Source: Hoylesella marshii DSM 16973 = JCM 13450
GTDB lineage: Bacteria > Bacteroidota > Bacteroidia > Bacteroidales > Bacteroidaceae
DNA: 64,000 nt
Assembly: GCF_000146675.1 (NCBI RefSeq)
Contig: NZ_GL397214.1
Span: forward strand, 1,743,347-1,807,346
Direction of reading: 5' to 3'
Shown: piece by piece, positions 54,757 to 62,786 of the stretch
Numbering within the stretch: position 1 is the first letter of the stretch
How the letters are laid out: each line of letters starts with the position of its first letter
The notes under the pieces: model-generated
Told to the model about the DNA's origin: nothing
Database searches by the model: none
What the model saw: only the letters and a program-made list of their open reading frames with translations
Translations under genes and position numbers: made by a program

Positions 54757-55209
54757 ATGAGAATTGTCATTCAGCGCGTATCCCACGCTTCCGTAACTAT
54801 CAACAGTCAAGAGCAAAGTGCCATTGGTCAAGGGTTGCTCATCCTACTCGGTATTGGCAGTGAAGATACCATAGAAGATGCCGACTGGCTTGTGAAGAAA
54901 GTGGCAACGCTGCGTATTTTCAACGATGCAAACAACGTGATGAACCTGTCGGTAAAAGACATCTGCGGCGAGGTTCTCGTTGTCAGTCAGTTCACGCTCA
55001 TGGCCTCCTATAAGAAAGGCAATCGCCCGAGTTACATCCATGCAGCCCCTCATGAGCTGTCTATCCCGCTCTACGAGCACTTCTGTCGGCAACTCTCGGC
55101 AGTCCTCGGAAAAGATGTTGCCACAGGTATCTTCGGTGCCGATATGAAAGTAGAACTCCTCAACGATGGCCCCGTAACCATCTGTATGGACACAAAAAAC
55201 AAAGCATAA
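54757..55209 (+). CDS. dtd: D-aminoacyl-tRNA deacylase
   Basis: Dtd removes D-amino acids, and glycine from tRNA-Ala, from mischarged tRNAs. The 150 residues show MRIVIQRVSHASVTI, LLILLGIGSEDT, SQFTLMASYKKGNRPSY and the Gly-cisPro loop NDGPVTI. It follows uvrC after 168 bases and precedes the MazG-like gene by 23. Confidence 0.97.
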   Translation: MRIVIQRVSHASVTINSQEQSAIGQGLLILLGIGSEDTIEDADWLVKKVATLRIFNDANNVMNLSVKDICGEVLVVSQFTLMASYKKGNRPSYIHAAPHELSIPLYEHFCRQLSAVLGKDVATGIFGADMKVELLNDGPVTICMDTKNKA

Positions 55210-55232
55210 GCAACCTTTCACCATCGCGCAAC

Positions 55233-55703
55233 ATGCCCACCAAAACCCAAATAAGAGGCAATGACGACATCACGAGTTATCCATCAAAAGAAAAGACAAT
55301 ACACACAAGTATGCAACCAGATAGACATCCATCCATAGAAACAATGCTTTCGGCAGAAGAAATCCAAGAAAACCGCTCGCTCACCATAGCTGATGCCCAA
55401 CTAGAGGTAGACCATTGGGTGAAAACCTATGGCGTAAGATACTTCAGCGAACTGACAAACATGGCATGCTTAACCGAAGAAGTGGGCGAATTAGCTCGCA
55501 TTATCGCCCGCCGATACGGAGACCAGAGCTTTAAAAAAGGCGAGACCGACAACATAGGTGAAGAGCTGGCAGACGTGCTCTGGGTACTTATCTGCCTGGC
55601 CAACCAAACCGGTACCGACCTCACAGCCGAACTCAGAAAGAGCATTAGCAAAAAGACCGCAAGAGACAAAGACAGACATATCAATAACCCTAAACTCAAA
55701 TAA
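55233..55703 (+). CDS. MazG-like nucleotide pyrophosphohydrolase
   Basis: The conserved part (about residues 40-145) is a short MazG-type NTP pyrophosphatase: LTEEVGELARIIARRYG with metal-binding Glu residues, and GEELADVLWVLICLANQTG. The longest start at 55233 gives 156 residues. The first 37 are polar and unlike the family, so ATG 55344 (MLSAEEIQENR, 119 residues) may be the real start. It lies between dtd and deoC, so it is probably in one transcript with them. Confidence 0.85.
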   Translation: MPTKTQIRGNDDITSYPSKEKTIHTSMQPDRHPSIETMLSAEEIQENRSLTIADAQLEVDHWVKTYGVRYFSELTNMACLTEEVGELARIIARRYGDQSFKKGETDNIGEELADVLWVLICLANQTGTDLTAELRKSISKKTARDKDRHINNPKLK

Positions 55704-55705
55704 TT

Positions 55706-56647
55706 ATGGCAATAACAAAAAACATTGAACCCGAACACCACCATCACCACCATCACGCCCCAGAGAAGAGCAAGTACCAAGAGGCACTCTCGCTCTACAA
55801 CACCGAGCTTTCCGATGACGACGTACAGCAAGCGGTAAGAAAAATTATTGCCGAGAAAGTGCACCAAAATGACACTCCCGAGGTCAAACGGTTTCTTTTC
55901 GGCAGCATCGAACTCACTTCTCTCAGCACCACAGACAGCGATGAAAGCATCCTTGCTTTCGTTGAAAAAGTGAACCGCTTTGATGAAGTCTACCCCGACC
56001 TGCCCCATGTGGCCACCATCTGCACTTACCCGTGTTTCGCTTCCATTGTAAGCGAGAGTTGCGAGATAGAAGGTGTGGAAACAACCTGTGTCTCCGGTGC
56101 CTTCCCTTCCTCACAAGCTGTTATCGAGGTAAAGGTGGCCGAGACGGCATTGGCTATCAAAGACGGTGCCACAGAGATAGACATTGTGATGCCGGTAGGT
56201 AAGTTTCTCAGTGGCGACTACGAGGGCGTGTGCGATGATATCAGCGAGTTAAAGCAGGTTTGTGGCAGTGTTCCCTTGAAAGTCATCCTCGAAACAGGCG
56301 ACATTAAGACTGCTTCCAACATCAAAAAGGCATCGCTGCTGGCTATGTATGCCGGCGCCGACTACATAAAAACATCCACAGGAAAGGAGAAAATCTCTGC
56401 TACGCCGGAAGCGGCATACGTCATGTGTCAAGCCATCAAAGAGTATTACGATCGCACCGGCATACAGATTGGCTTCAAACCGGCAGGCGGCATCAACACC
56501 GTTATGGACGCTATCACCTATTACACCCTTGTAAAAGAGGTATTAGGCGACAAATGGCTCACCAACAAATGGTTCCGTTTGGGCACAAGTCGCTTGGCTA
56601 ACTTACTGCTGAGCGAGCTTGTGGGGCAGGAAACCAAGTTCTTCTAA
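55706..56647 (+). CDS. deoC: Deoxyribose-phosphate aldolase
   Basis: DeoC splits 2-deoxyribose 5-phosphate to acetaldehyde and glyceraldehyde 3-phosphate. The 313 residues include the TIM-barrel motifs: TEIDIVMPVGKFLSG, KVILETGDI and the Schiff-base lysine in YIKTSTGKEKISATPE, with GFKPAGGINTVMDAI near the end. The N-terminus has a run of seven consecutive histidines (residues 12-18, after IEPE) not needed by the fold. The start lies two bases after the MazG stop, so the genes are tightly linked. Confidence 0.95.
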   Translation: MAITKNIEPEHHHHHHHAPEKSKYQEALSLYNTELSDDDVQQAVRKIIAEKVHQNDTPEVKRFLFGSIELTSLSTTDSDESILAFVEKVNRFDEVYPDLPHVATICTYPCFASIVSESCEIEGVETTCVSGAFPSSQAVIEVKVAETALAIKDGATEIDIVMPVGKFLSGDYEGVCDDISELKQVCGSVPLKVILETGDIKTASNIKKASLLAMYAGADYIKTSTGKEKISATPEAAYVMCQAIKEYYDRTGIQIGFKPAGGINTVMDAITYYTLVKEVLGDKWLTNKWFRLGTSRLANLLLSELVGQETKFF

Positions 56648-56675
56648 CGCGGTTACTTACCGTATATCTTATAGC

Positions 56676-56711
56676 AAAGGGGATGGAAAATACGGTTCCA
56701 TCCCCTTTTTT
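56676..56711 (+). terminator. Terminator downstream of deoC
   Basis: A perfect 13-bp stem AAAGGGGATGGAA / TTCCATCCCCTTT with a seven-base loop, followed by more T residues. Confidence 0.9.
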
Positions 56712-56807
56712 CGTACTGTCCTGACACAGCGTAAACGTCAGAATCGGATGTGGAAAACACTATCACCCCATAAGGGGACAAACATCTATGTTCACCCCCT
56801 CCCATGC

Positions 56808-56890
56808 AAAAGCATAGCTTTTACCACGCCATCTCATAGCTTTCACGTCGTTCGAGCATAGCTTTCAGGCGTTCAAAGCTATGCTTTCTC
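56808..56890 (+). repeat. 22-bp array with inverted end unit, copy 3
   Basis: GCATAGCTTTTA, TCATAGCTTTCA and GCATAGCTTTCA follow at 22-bp steps, then an inverted GCTATGCTTTCT closes the array. It is the same 3+1 plan, with the inverted unit at the other end relative to copies 1, 2 and 4. Confidence 0.8.
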
Positions 56891-56976
56891 AACCTCTTCC
56901 TTATCTCATTGTTTTTCAACAACTTGCTGTGGATTTTCCAAACGCTTTTCTTTCCGTTGTCAATACGTGAGCCGGC

Positions 56977-59739
56977 TCAGTGCGCTTCCAGCCAATTTGT
57001 GCCCCAGCCACTGTCGGCCACGAGCGGCACACGTAAGGGATAAGCCTGCTGCATCTCCTCCATCACGATACGCTCCACCCGTTCTTTCTCTTCAGGAAAT
57101 ACGCTGAAATTCAATTCATCATGAACTTGCAGTATCATTTTCGACCGTATTCCCTCCTTCATAAACCGACGATAAATGCGTATCATAGCCACTTTTATGA
57201 TGTCGGCAGCACTCCCCTGTATCGGCGCATTAATGGCATTGCGTTCTGCAAAGCCACGAACGGTGGCATTATGACTGTTGATGTCGGGTAGATAACGTCG
57301 CCGATGGAAGATGGTTTCCACGTAACCATGCGTCCGAGCCACCTCTTTTGAATGCTCCATATAGTCCTTTACCTGCGGAAACATCATGAAATAACCGTCT
57401 ATCAACTGCTTTGCCTCATTGCGGTCGATGTCCAATCGCTCCGCCAAACCAAAGACTGTGATACCGTAAATGATGCCGAAATTGGCACGTTTAGCCTTCG
57501 TTCGCTCATCGCGGGTCACGTCTTCTACTGCCCGTCCATAGATTTTGGCAGCTGTAGCGGCATGAATATCGTAGCCCTCTCTAAACGCCTCTATCATATG
57601 AGCATCGCCGCTGAGGTGTGCCATCACACGTAGCTCTATCTGACTGTAATCGGCCGAGAAAAACAAACATCCCTCTTCGGGTATGAAAGCCTTCCGTATC
57701 TCTTTGCCATCCTCCCCTCTCACAGGTATGTTTTGCAAGTTCGGCTCACTCGACGACAAACGTCCTGTAGCCGTAACGGTCTGATTGAAAGATGTATGAA
57801 TGCGTCCTGTACGGGTATTTATCAGTTTGGGAAGAGCATCAACGTAGGTTCCGAGGAGTTTTTTCAAGCCTCTGTAATCCAATATATCACCCACTATCTC
57901 ATGTTTGCCTCTCAACTGCTGCAACACCTCTTCACTGGTAACATACTGCCCTGTCTTGGTTTTCTTGGGTTTATCTATGATTTTCATTCTTCCGAAAAGC
58001 ATGTCGCCCACCTGTTTGGGCGAAGCTATATTGAACTCACCGCCGGCCAATTCATAGATACGGGCTTCCAAATCGTGCATGCGTCGGGTAAGAATATCCG
58101 ACGTCTCTTTCAGCGATTGCGTGTCTATACGCACGCCGTTCATCTCCATTTCAGCAAGAACGGGCACTAAAGGCATCTCTATCTGATAGAACAACTCTTC
58201 TGCTTCCACTTCTCGTAGCTTAGGTTCAAGCACGTTTTTCAGCTGCAATGTAATGTCTGCATCTTCTGCGGCATACTCGTACACCTGAGCCGGCGATAGT
58301 TCGCGCATACTCTTTTGATGCTTCCCCTTTGCCCCGATGAGCGTATCAATGTGAATGGTTTGATAGTTCAAGTACACCTCGGCCATATAATCCATGTTGT
58401 GGCGAAGCTCCGGTTGAATAAGATAATGGGCAATCATGGTATCGAATAAAGCACCGCGAAGACAGACTCCGTAGTTTCTGAGCACCTCTAAATCGTACTT
58501 CATGTTCTGCCCTACTTTCATAATGGCTTCGCTTTCGTACAATGGTTTGAAAATATTCACGATTTTCTCAGCCTCTTTCCGGTCAGCGGGAACAGGTACA
58601 TAAAATGCCTGTCGCTCTTCAACGGCAAAGCTCAAACCCACCAATTCAGCGTCCATAGCATAGAGAGAAGTGGTTTCTGTGTCTATACTTACAGTTTGTT
58701 TTGTAAGAAATAAATCACAAACTCTTTGCATTTCTTCCTCATTTTCAATGAGTTTATAGTCATGTTGCACGGTTTTAATCGTGTCATAATTCGTTTTTTC
58801 AGTCACGTCCGCATGCTCGGTCGTATTTACAGCAAAGAGATCGAGTTGTTGGTTGGTGTTTATTGGTTTCTTTTCACTTTTATTTAATATTCTGTCGGCA
58901 AAGCTTTTAAATTCTAATTCGGTAAAAATTTCAGTCAAACGGGTATGGTCGGGTTCCACCAACTTTAACTCATCGAGTTGCAAGTCGATGGGAACATCCG
59001 TCCGGATGGTAGCAAGAAACTTCGACATCTTAATGTCATCGAGGTGTGTTTCGACTTTTGTTTTCAACGCACCTTTCAGTTCCGATGTCCTCGCCATTAA
59101 GTCTTCCACGGTTCCAAACTCGTTTATCAACTTCACGGCGGTCTTCTCTCCCACGCCCGGACAGCCTGGGAAATTGTCGGAAGCATCGCCCATGAGTGCT
59201 AAAAGGTCGATAACAAGTTTCGGAGAGCTAATTCCATATTTCTCCATCACTTCTCTTTCGCCCATTGTTTCGTAACCTCCACCATGTCGCGGACGAAAGA
59301 TAAACACATTGTCGCTTACCAATTGCCCGTAATCCTTATCGGGAGTAAGCATAAAAGTCTCAACTCCCGCGTCTTGTGCCTGAGTGGCAAGAGTGCCAAT
59401 CACATCATCTGCCTCGAATCCATCTACCTGAAGAATCGGAATATGGTAAGCCTTCAGAATGTCTTTGATAAGAGGAACCGACTTCCTAATATCCTCCGGA
59501 GTCTCCTCCCGTTGTGCTTTATACTGCGGAAAAGCCTCGTTGCGAAAGGTCAGACCATGGTCGAAAGCCACGCCGATATAAGTGGGTTTCTCTTTGGTAA
59601 GCACCTCATTCAACGTATTACAGAAGCCCATAATGGCCGATGTGTTCAGTCCCTTGGAATTGATTCTCGGGTTTTTAATAAAGGCATAGTAAGAACGGTA
59701 TATCAATGCGTAAGCATCTAAAAGAAATAATTTCTCCAT
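56977..59739 (-). CDS. polA: DNA polymerase I
   Basis: PolA fills gaps in repair and removes Okazaki primers. The 920-residue protein has all three domains: 5'-3' exonuclease (about 1-290, LLDAYALIYRSYYAF, FEADDVIGTLA, GDASDNFPGCPGVGEKTA), an active 3'-5' exonuclease (about 345-510, SIDTETTSL with the DxE motif) and polymerase (about 560-920, FSADYSQIELRVMAHLSGD, KRANFGIIYGITVFGLAERL, MILQVHDELNF). It is convergent with deoC and divergent from the polyprenyl synthase. Confidence 0.98.
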   Translation of the reverse strand: MEKLFLLDAYALIYRSYYAFIKNPRINSKGLNTSAIMGFCNTLNEVLTKEKPTYIGVAFDHGLTFRNEAFPQYKAQREETPEDIRKSVPLIKDILKAYHIPILQVDGFEADDVIGTLATQAQDAGVETFMLTPDKDYGQLVSDNVFIFRPRHGGGYETMGEREVMEKYGISSPKLVIDLLALMGDASDNFPGCPGVGEKTAVKLINEFGTVEDLMARTSELKGALKTKVETHLDDIKMSKFLATIRTDVPIDLQLDELKLVEPDHTRLTEIFTELEFKSFADRILNKSEKKPINTNQQLDLFAVNTTEHADVTEKTNYDTIKTVQHDYKLIENEEEMQRVCDLFLTKQTVSIDTETTSLYAMDAELVGLSFAVEERQAFYVPVPADRKEAEKIVNIFKPLYESEAIMKVGQNMKYDLEVLRNYGVCLRGALFDTMIAHYLIQPELRHNMDYMAEVYLNYQTIHIDTLIGAKGKHQKSMRELSPAQVYEYAAEDADITLQLKNVLEPKLREVEAEELFYQIEMPLVPVLAEMEMNGVRIDTQSLKETSDILTRRMHDLEARIYELAGGEFNIASPKQVGDMLFGRMKIIDKPKKTKTGQYVTSEEVLQQLRGKHEIVGDILDYRGLKKLLGTYVDALPKLINTRTGRIHTSFNQTVTATGRLSSSEPNLQNIPVRGEDGKEIRKAFIPEEGCLFFSADYSQIELRVMAHLSGDAHMIEAFREGYDIHAATAAKIYGRAVEDVTRDERTKAKRANFGIIYGITVFGLAERLDIDRNEAKQLIDGYFMMFPQVKDYMEHSKEVARTHGYVETIFHRRRYLPDINSHNATVRGFAERNAINAPIQGSAADIIKVAMIRIYRRFMKEGIRSKMILQVHDELNFSVFPEEKERVERIVMEEMQQAYPLRVPLVADSGWGTNWLEAH

Positions 59740-59800
59740 TTCAAAGCTGTATTTACACGTAAAATTACTAAAAAAATATCACTAATCCCGATAAAATCAC

Positions 59801-59808
59801 TAATTTTG
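59801..59808 (+). promoter_or_regulatory. -7 box of the polyprenyl synthase gene
   Basis: TAATTTTG, 12 bases before the ATG at 59821. It excludes the in-frame TTG at 59806 as a start. Confidence 0.6.
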
Positions 59809-59820
59809 TATCACATTCTC

Positions 59821-60804
59821 ATGCGTATGGACCTTTTATCGCTCATCCAACAGCCCATTCAAACAGACCTTGCCACATTTATTTCAAGGTTTAATGCATC
59901 GCTCGAACATAGCGACGGACTGCTTTCCATGGCCTTGGAACATATCAAGCAGCGAGGTGGGAAACGCATGAGACCCATCTTAATCCTTTTACTTGCTAAG
60001 AATTACGGCACCATTACCGATGCTGCACACCATGCAGCAGTAGGTTTAGAACTCCTGCATACTGCGAGTTTGGTTCACGATGACGTAGTAGACGAGAGCA
60101 GCGAGCGCAGAGGTCAGTCGTCTGTCAATGCCACTTACAACAATAAAGTGGCAGTGCTTGTGGGCGACTATATACTTTCTACCGCCTTGTTGCACGTGGC
60201 TTATACCCAATCCGACTACATTATCAACAGCTTGGCGCAATTAGGAAGAACCTTATCAAAGGGAGAAATCCTGCAATTAACCAACATCCAAAACGAAGAA
60301 ATCTCAGAGGAAGTCTATTATCAGGTTATCGAACAAAAGACAGCCGCTCTCTTTGAAACATGTGCTGCCGTAGCTGCCAAAGCTGCCGGTGCCAGCAACG
60401 AGAGTATAGAAGCCGCCCGAAAATTCGGTCGCGACTTAGGTACCATCTTCCAAATACGCGACGATATCTTCGATTATTACGACTCTCGAGAGATTGGAAA
60501 GCCAACGGGCAACGACATGGCAGAGGGAAAACTCACCCTTCCTGTTATCCATGCGCTCCATGTTACGGCAGACCCCGAGATGCTGAAGTTAGGCAAAAAA
60601 GTGAAAAAAGGTAACATTTCACCCGAAGAAATTGCTACTCTCGTGGCTTTTACAAAGGCGAACGGGGGTATAGAATATGCCGAACAACGCATGAACGAAT
60701 ACCGTATCTCGGCTTTACAATTTATAGACAACGAGGTGAAAGACCCCGACATACGCGCCGCACTCATAGCCTATATAGATTTTGTGATAAAAAGAAAGAG
60801 CTGA
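59821..60804 (+). CDS. Polyprenyl diphosphate synthase
   Basis: This 327-residue trans-prenyltransferase builds a long isoprenoid diphosphate, most likely the menaquinone side chain used with FrdCAB. The first Asp-rich motif is LVHDDVVDES (Asp87, Asp88, Asp91) and the second is IRDDIFDYYDS near residue 220; GGKRMRPIL binds diphosphate. Product length cannot be read from the residues by eye, so I give no gene symbol. ATG 59827 is an alternative start. Confidence 0.92.
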   Translation: MRMDLLSLIQQPIQTDLATFISRFNASLEHSDGLLSMALEHIKQRGGKRMRPILILLLAKNYGTITDAAHHAAVGLELLHTASLVHDDVVDESSERRGQSSVNATYNNKVAVLVGDYILSTALLHVAYTQSDYIINSLAQLGRTLSKGEILQLTNIQNEEISEEVYYQVIEQKTAALFETCAAVAAKAAGASNESIEAARKFGRDLGTIFQIRDDIFDYYDSREIGKPTGNDMAEGKLTLPVIHALHVTADPEMLKLGKKVKKGNISPEEIATLVAFTKANGGIEYAEQRMNEYRISALQFIDNEVKDPDIRAALIAYIDFVIKRKS

Positions 60805-60980
60805 AATATGCACCCATTGCCGAAACACACCCCATCTATACGCCCCGAAACAGCATGTGCTTCGAGGCCTATTTATTCTGTTTTTCCATAAAACTAAAAA
60901 AGTTTACAATGATTGTTCCTTTCCTATCAATTCATTACTTTTATATCTCTTCCATATTTTAACTATAAAAAAGCAACACA

Positions 60981-62354
60981 ATGAAAAAGACATTTATTAT
61001 TCTCTGCCTGTCATTCGCCGTATTAACGGCCAAAAGTCAGGGAGTTATCGGTACATGGACAGGAAAACTGACGGTACAAAACATGCAACTGACCCTTACT
61101 TTCCATGTAAACAAAGATGCCGACGGAAAACATGTTTGCACAATGGACAGCCCCGACCAATCGGTGAAAGGCGTGCCCACCACTGTGAATCTGCTCACCG
61201 ACGACTCGCTGAACGTCTCCATTCCTTCCATCGCCGGCACCTACGCCGGTAAGCTCGAAGGAAACATACTGAAAGGTACGTTCACGCAGTTCGGTTGCCC
61301 TTTTAAAATCGAAATGCAGCGCGGAGAGGAACGCCTCTCACGTCCGCAAGAGCCGAAACAACCTTTTCCTTATCTCACGGAAGAGGTGAAGTTTACCAAC
61401 GAGAAAGCCTCTGCCACATTCGCCGGCACCCTTTGCTATCCCGTAGGTTACAATGCCAAGAGCAAAAAGAAAGTTCCCGTGGTGTTGATGGTTACCGGTA
61501 GCGGACAAGAAAACAGAAATGAAGAGATATTCGACCACAAACCATTTCTCGTTCTCGCCGATTTCTTAGCAAGAAACGGTATCGCCAGCCTGCGTTACGA
61601 CGACCGGGGAACGGCCGAAAGCACAGGAGATGCTACCCACTCTACCATGTTCGACAACGCCGCCGATGCCCTTTCAGGATTCAAATATCTGCAATCGCTC
61701 CGCCGCTTCAGCACTATCGGCATTCTCGGCCACAGCGAAGGTGGCTGCATTGCTTTCATTCTTGCCGCTCAAGGCCATCCCGATTTCATCGTAAGTTTAG
61801 CCGGTGTTGGCACCAGAGGCGACAGTCTGCTGCTCAAACAGCTTTATCTTGCCCTCTCGGCACAGTCTCCCAAAGCTGTGATAGACGACTATTGCAAAGC
61901 CATGAAAGATGTTTATGCCTATAAAGAAGCCCATCCTCACGTGGAAAATGCCGAGCAGGCATTGACCGATATCTTACAGAACGCCGGTGTAACGATGAGC
62001 CAACTGCAACGCACATCACTCCTCGAAACGCTTAAAAACGAAAATGCATGGTGGTTGAACTTCATCTCTACCGACATGGGAGAATACGTAGCAAAAACAC
62101 GGTGCCCCGTGATGGCCATCAACGGCGCGAAAGACTTACAAGTGACCGCTAAGGACAATCTGGATGCTATCCGGCGTTTGCTCCCCTCCAACAAGGCAAA
62201 TCTCATCAAGGAATATCCCGATTTAAACCATCTTTTCCAGCATTGTACCACCGGCCAGATACTGGAATACCGGCAGATAGAAGAAACTTTCTCGCCCGAA
62301 GTCATGCAAGACATCGTGCAATGGATAAAAAACCTACCTGTAGGCCATAAGTAG
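60981..62354 (+). CDS. Secreted alpha/beta hydrolase with N-terminal beta domain
   Basis: This 457-residue protein has a signal peptide (MKKTFIILCLSFAVLTAKSQ). A small beta domain follows (about 21-130, GVIGTWTGKLTVQ to LKGTFTQFGCPF), and then an alpha/beta hydrolase. The nucleophile elbow is GILGHSEGGCIA (Ser252), the oxyanion phrase VTGSGQENRNE, with RYDDRG following, and a late NHLFQH supplies the likely catalytic histidine. Similar proteins are annotated as dienelactone-type or S9-like hydrolases; the substrate is unknown. It probably acts in the periplasm. Confidence 0.87.
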   Translation: MKKTFIILCLSFAVLTAKSQGVIGTWTGKLTVQNMQLTLTFHVNKDADGKHVCTMDSPDQSVKGVPTTVNLLTDDSLNVSIPSIAGTYAGKLEGNILKGTFTQFGCPFKIEMQRGEERLSRPQEPKQPFPYLTEEVKFTNEKASATFAGTLCYPVGYNAKSKKKVPVVLMVTGSGQENRNEEIFDHKPFLVLADFLARNGIASLRYDDRGTAESTGDATHSTMFDNAADALSGFKYLQSLRRFSTIGILGHSEGGCIAFILAAQGHPDFIVSLAGVGTRGDSLLLKQLYLALSAQSPKAVIDDYCKAMKDVYAYKEAHPHVENAEQALTDILQNAGVTMSQLQRTSLLETLKNENAWWLNFISTDMGEYVAKTRCPVMAINGAKDLQVTAKDNLDAIRRLLPSNKANLIKEYPDLNHLFQHCTTGQILEYRQIEETFSPEVMQDIVQWIKNLPVGHK

Positions 62355-62498
62355 TTCCTACTGAAAGACCCCGTTTAAACGGATTAACAACACATCGGGG
62401 ACATATATCCATACATGCGGAAAAGGCTTCAATCCAAAGGGTTGGCTACATAAGCAGCAAGACATGTAAAAACCATGGCTTACCCCTCTGTTTCTCAA

Positions 62499-62580
62499 AG
62501 CTATCCTTTTACATCCTCAGAGCTATCCTTTTACACGCTCAAAGCTATGCTTTTATCCACTTAAAGCATAGCTTTTTCAT
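62499..62580 (+). repeat. 22-bp array with inverted end unit, copy 4
   Basis: Units of exactly 22 bp start at 62499, 62521 and 62543 (AGCTATCCTTTT, AGCTATCCTTTT, AGCTATGCTTTT); the fourth at 62565 is inverted (AGCATAGCTTTT). It has the same layout as the 23402 array. Confidence 0.85.
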
Positions 62581-62756
62581 TTTTCTATCTATCCTATTGA
62601 ATACCAATTATTTATGATTGATATTCAGAAAAGCCGAACATTGAAAAATAAAAGTCATCGAATAAGAAGGAAAAAGTTTACCGAAAAACGCATGGTAAGC
62701 GAATTGGCACATGGTAAAAAAACAGGAAAAAGAGGTCTGTTTACAAAAGTTTGGCG

Positions 62757-62764
62757 TAACTTTG
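62757..62764 (+). promoter_or_regulatory. -7 box of the GH3-type gene
   Basis: TAACTTTG, 22 bases before the ATG. Confidence 0.6.
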
Positions 62765-62786
62765 CAACTTAAACTACATTCAAAAA

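Larger units (their letters stand above)
56648..56976. other. Intergenic region of 329 bp between convergent deoC and polA
   Basis: It holds the deoC terminator (56676-56711) and a 22-bp inverted-end array (56808-56890). Nothing else is seen. Confidence 0.65.
62355..62786. other. Intergenic region of 432 bp with a 22-bp array
   Basis: It contains the array at 62499-62580, an AT-rich stretch and the promoter of the GH3-type gene. No gene is supported. Confidence 0.6.
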
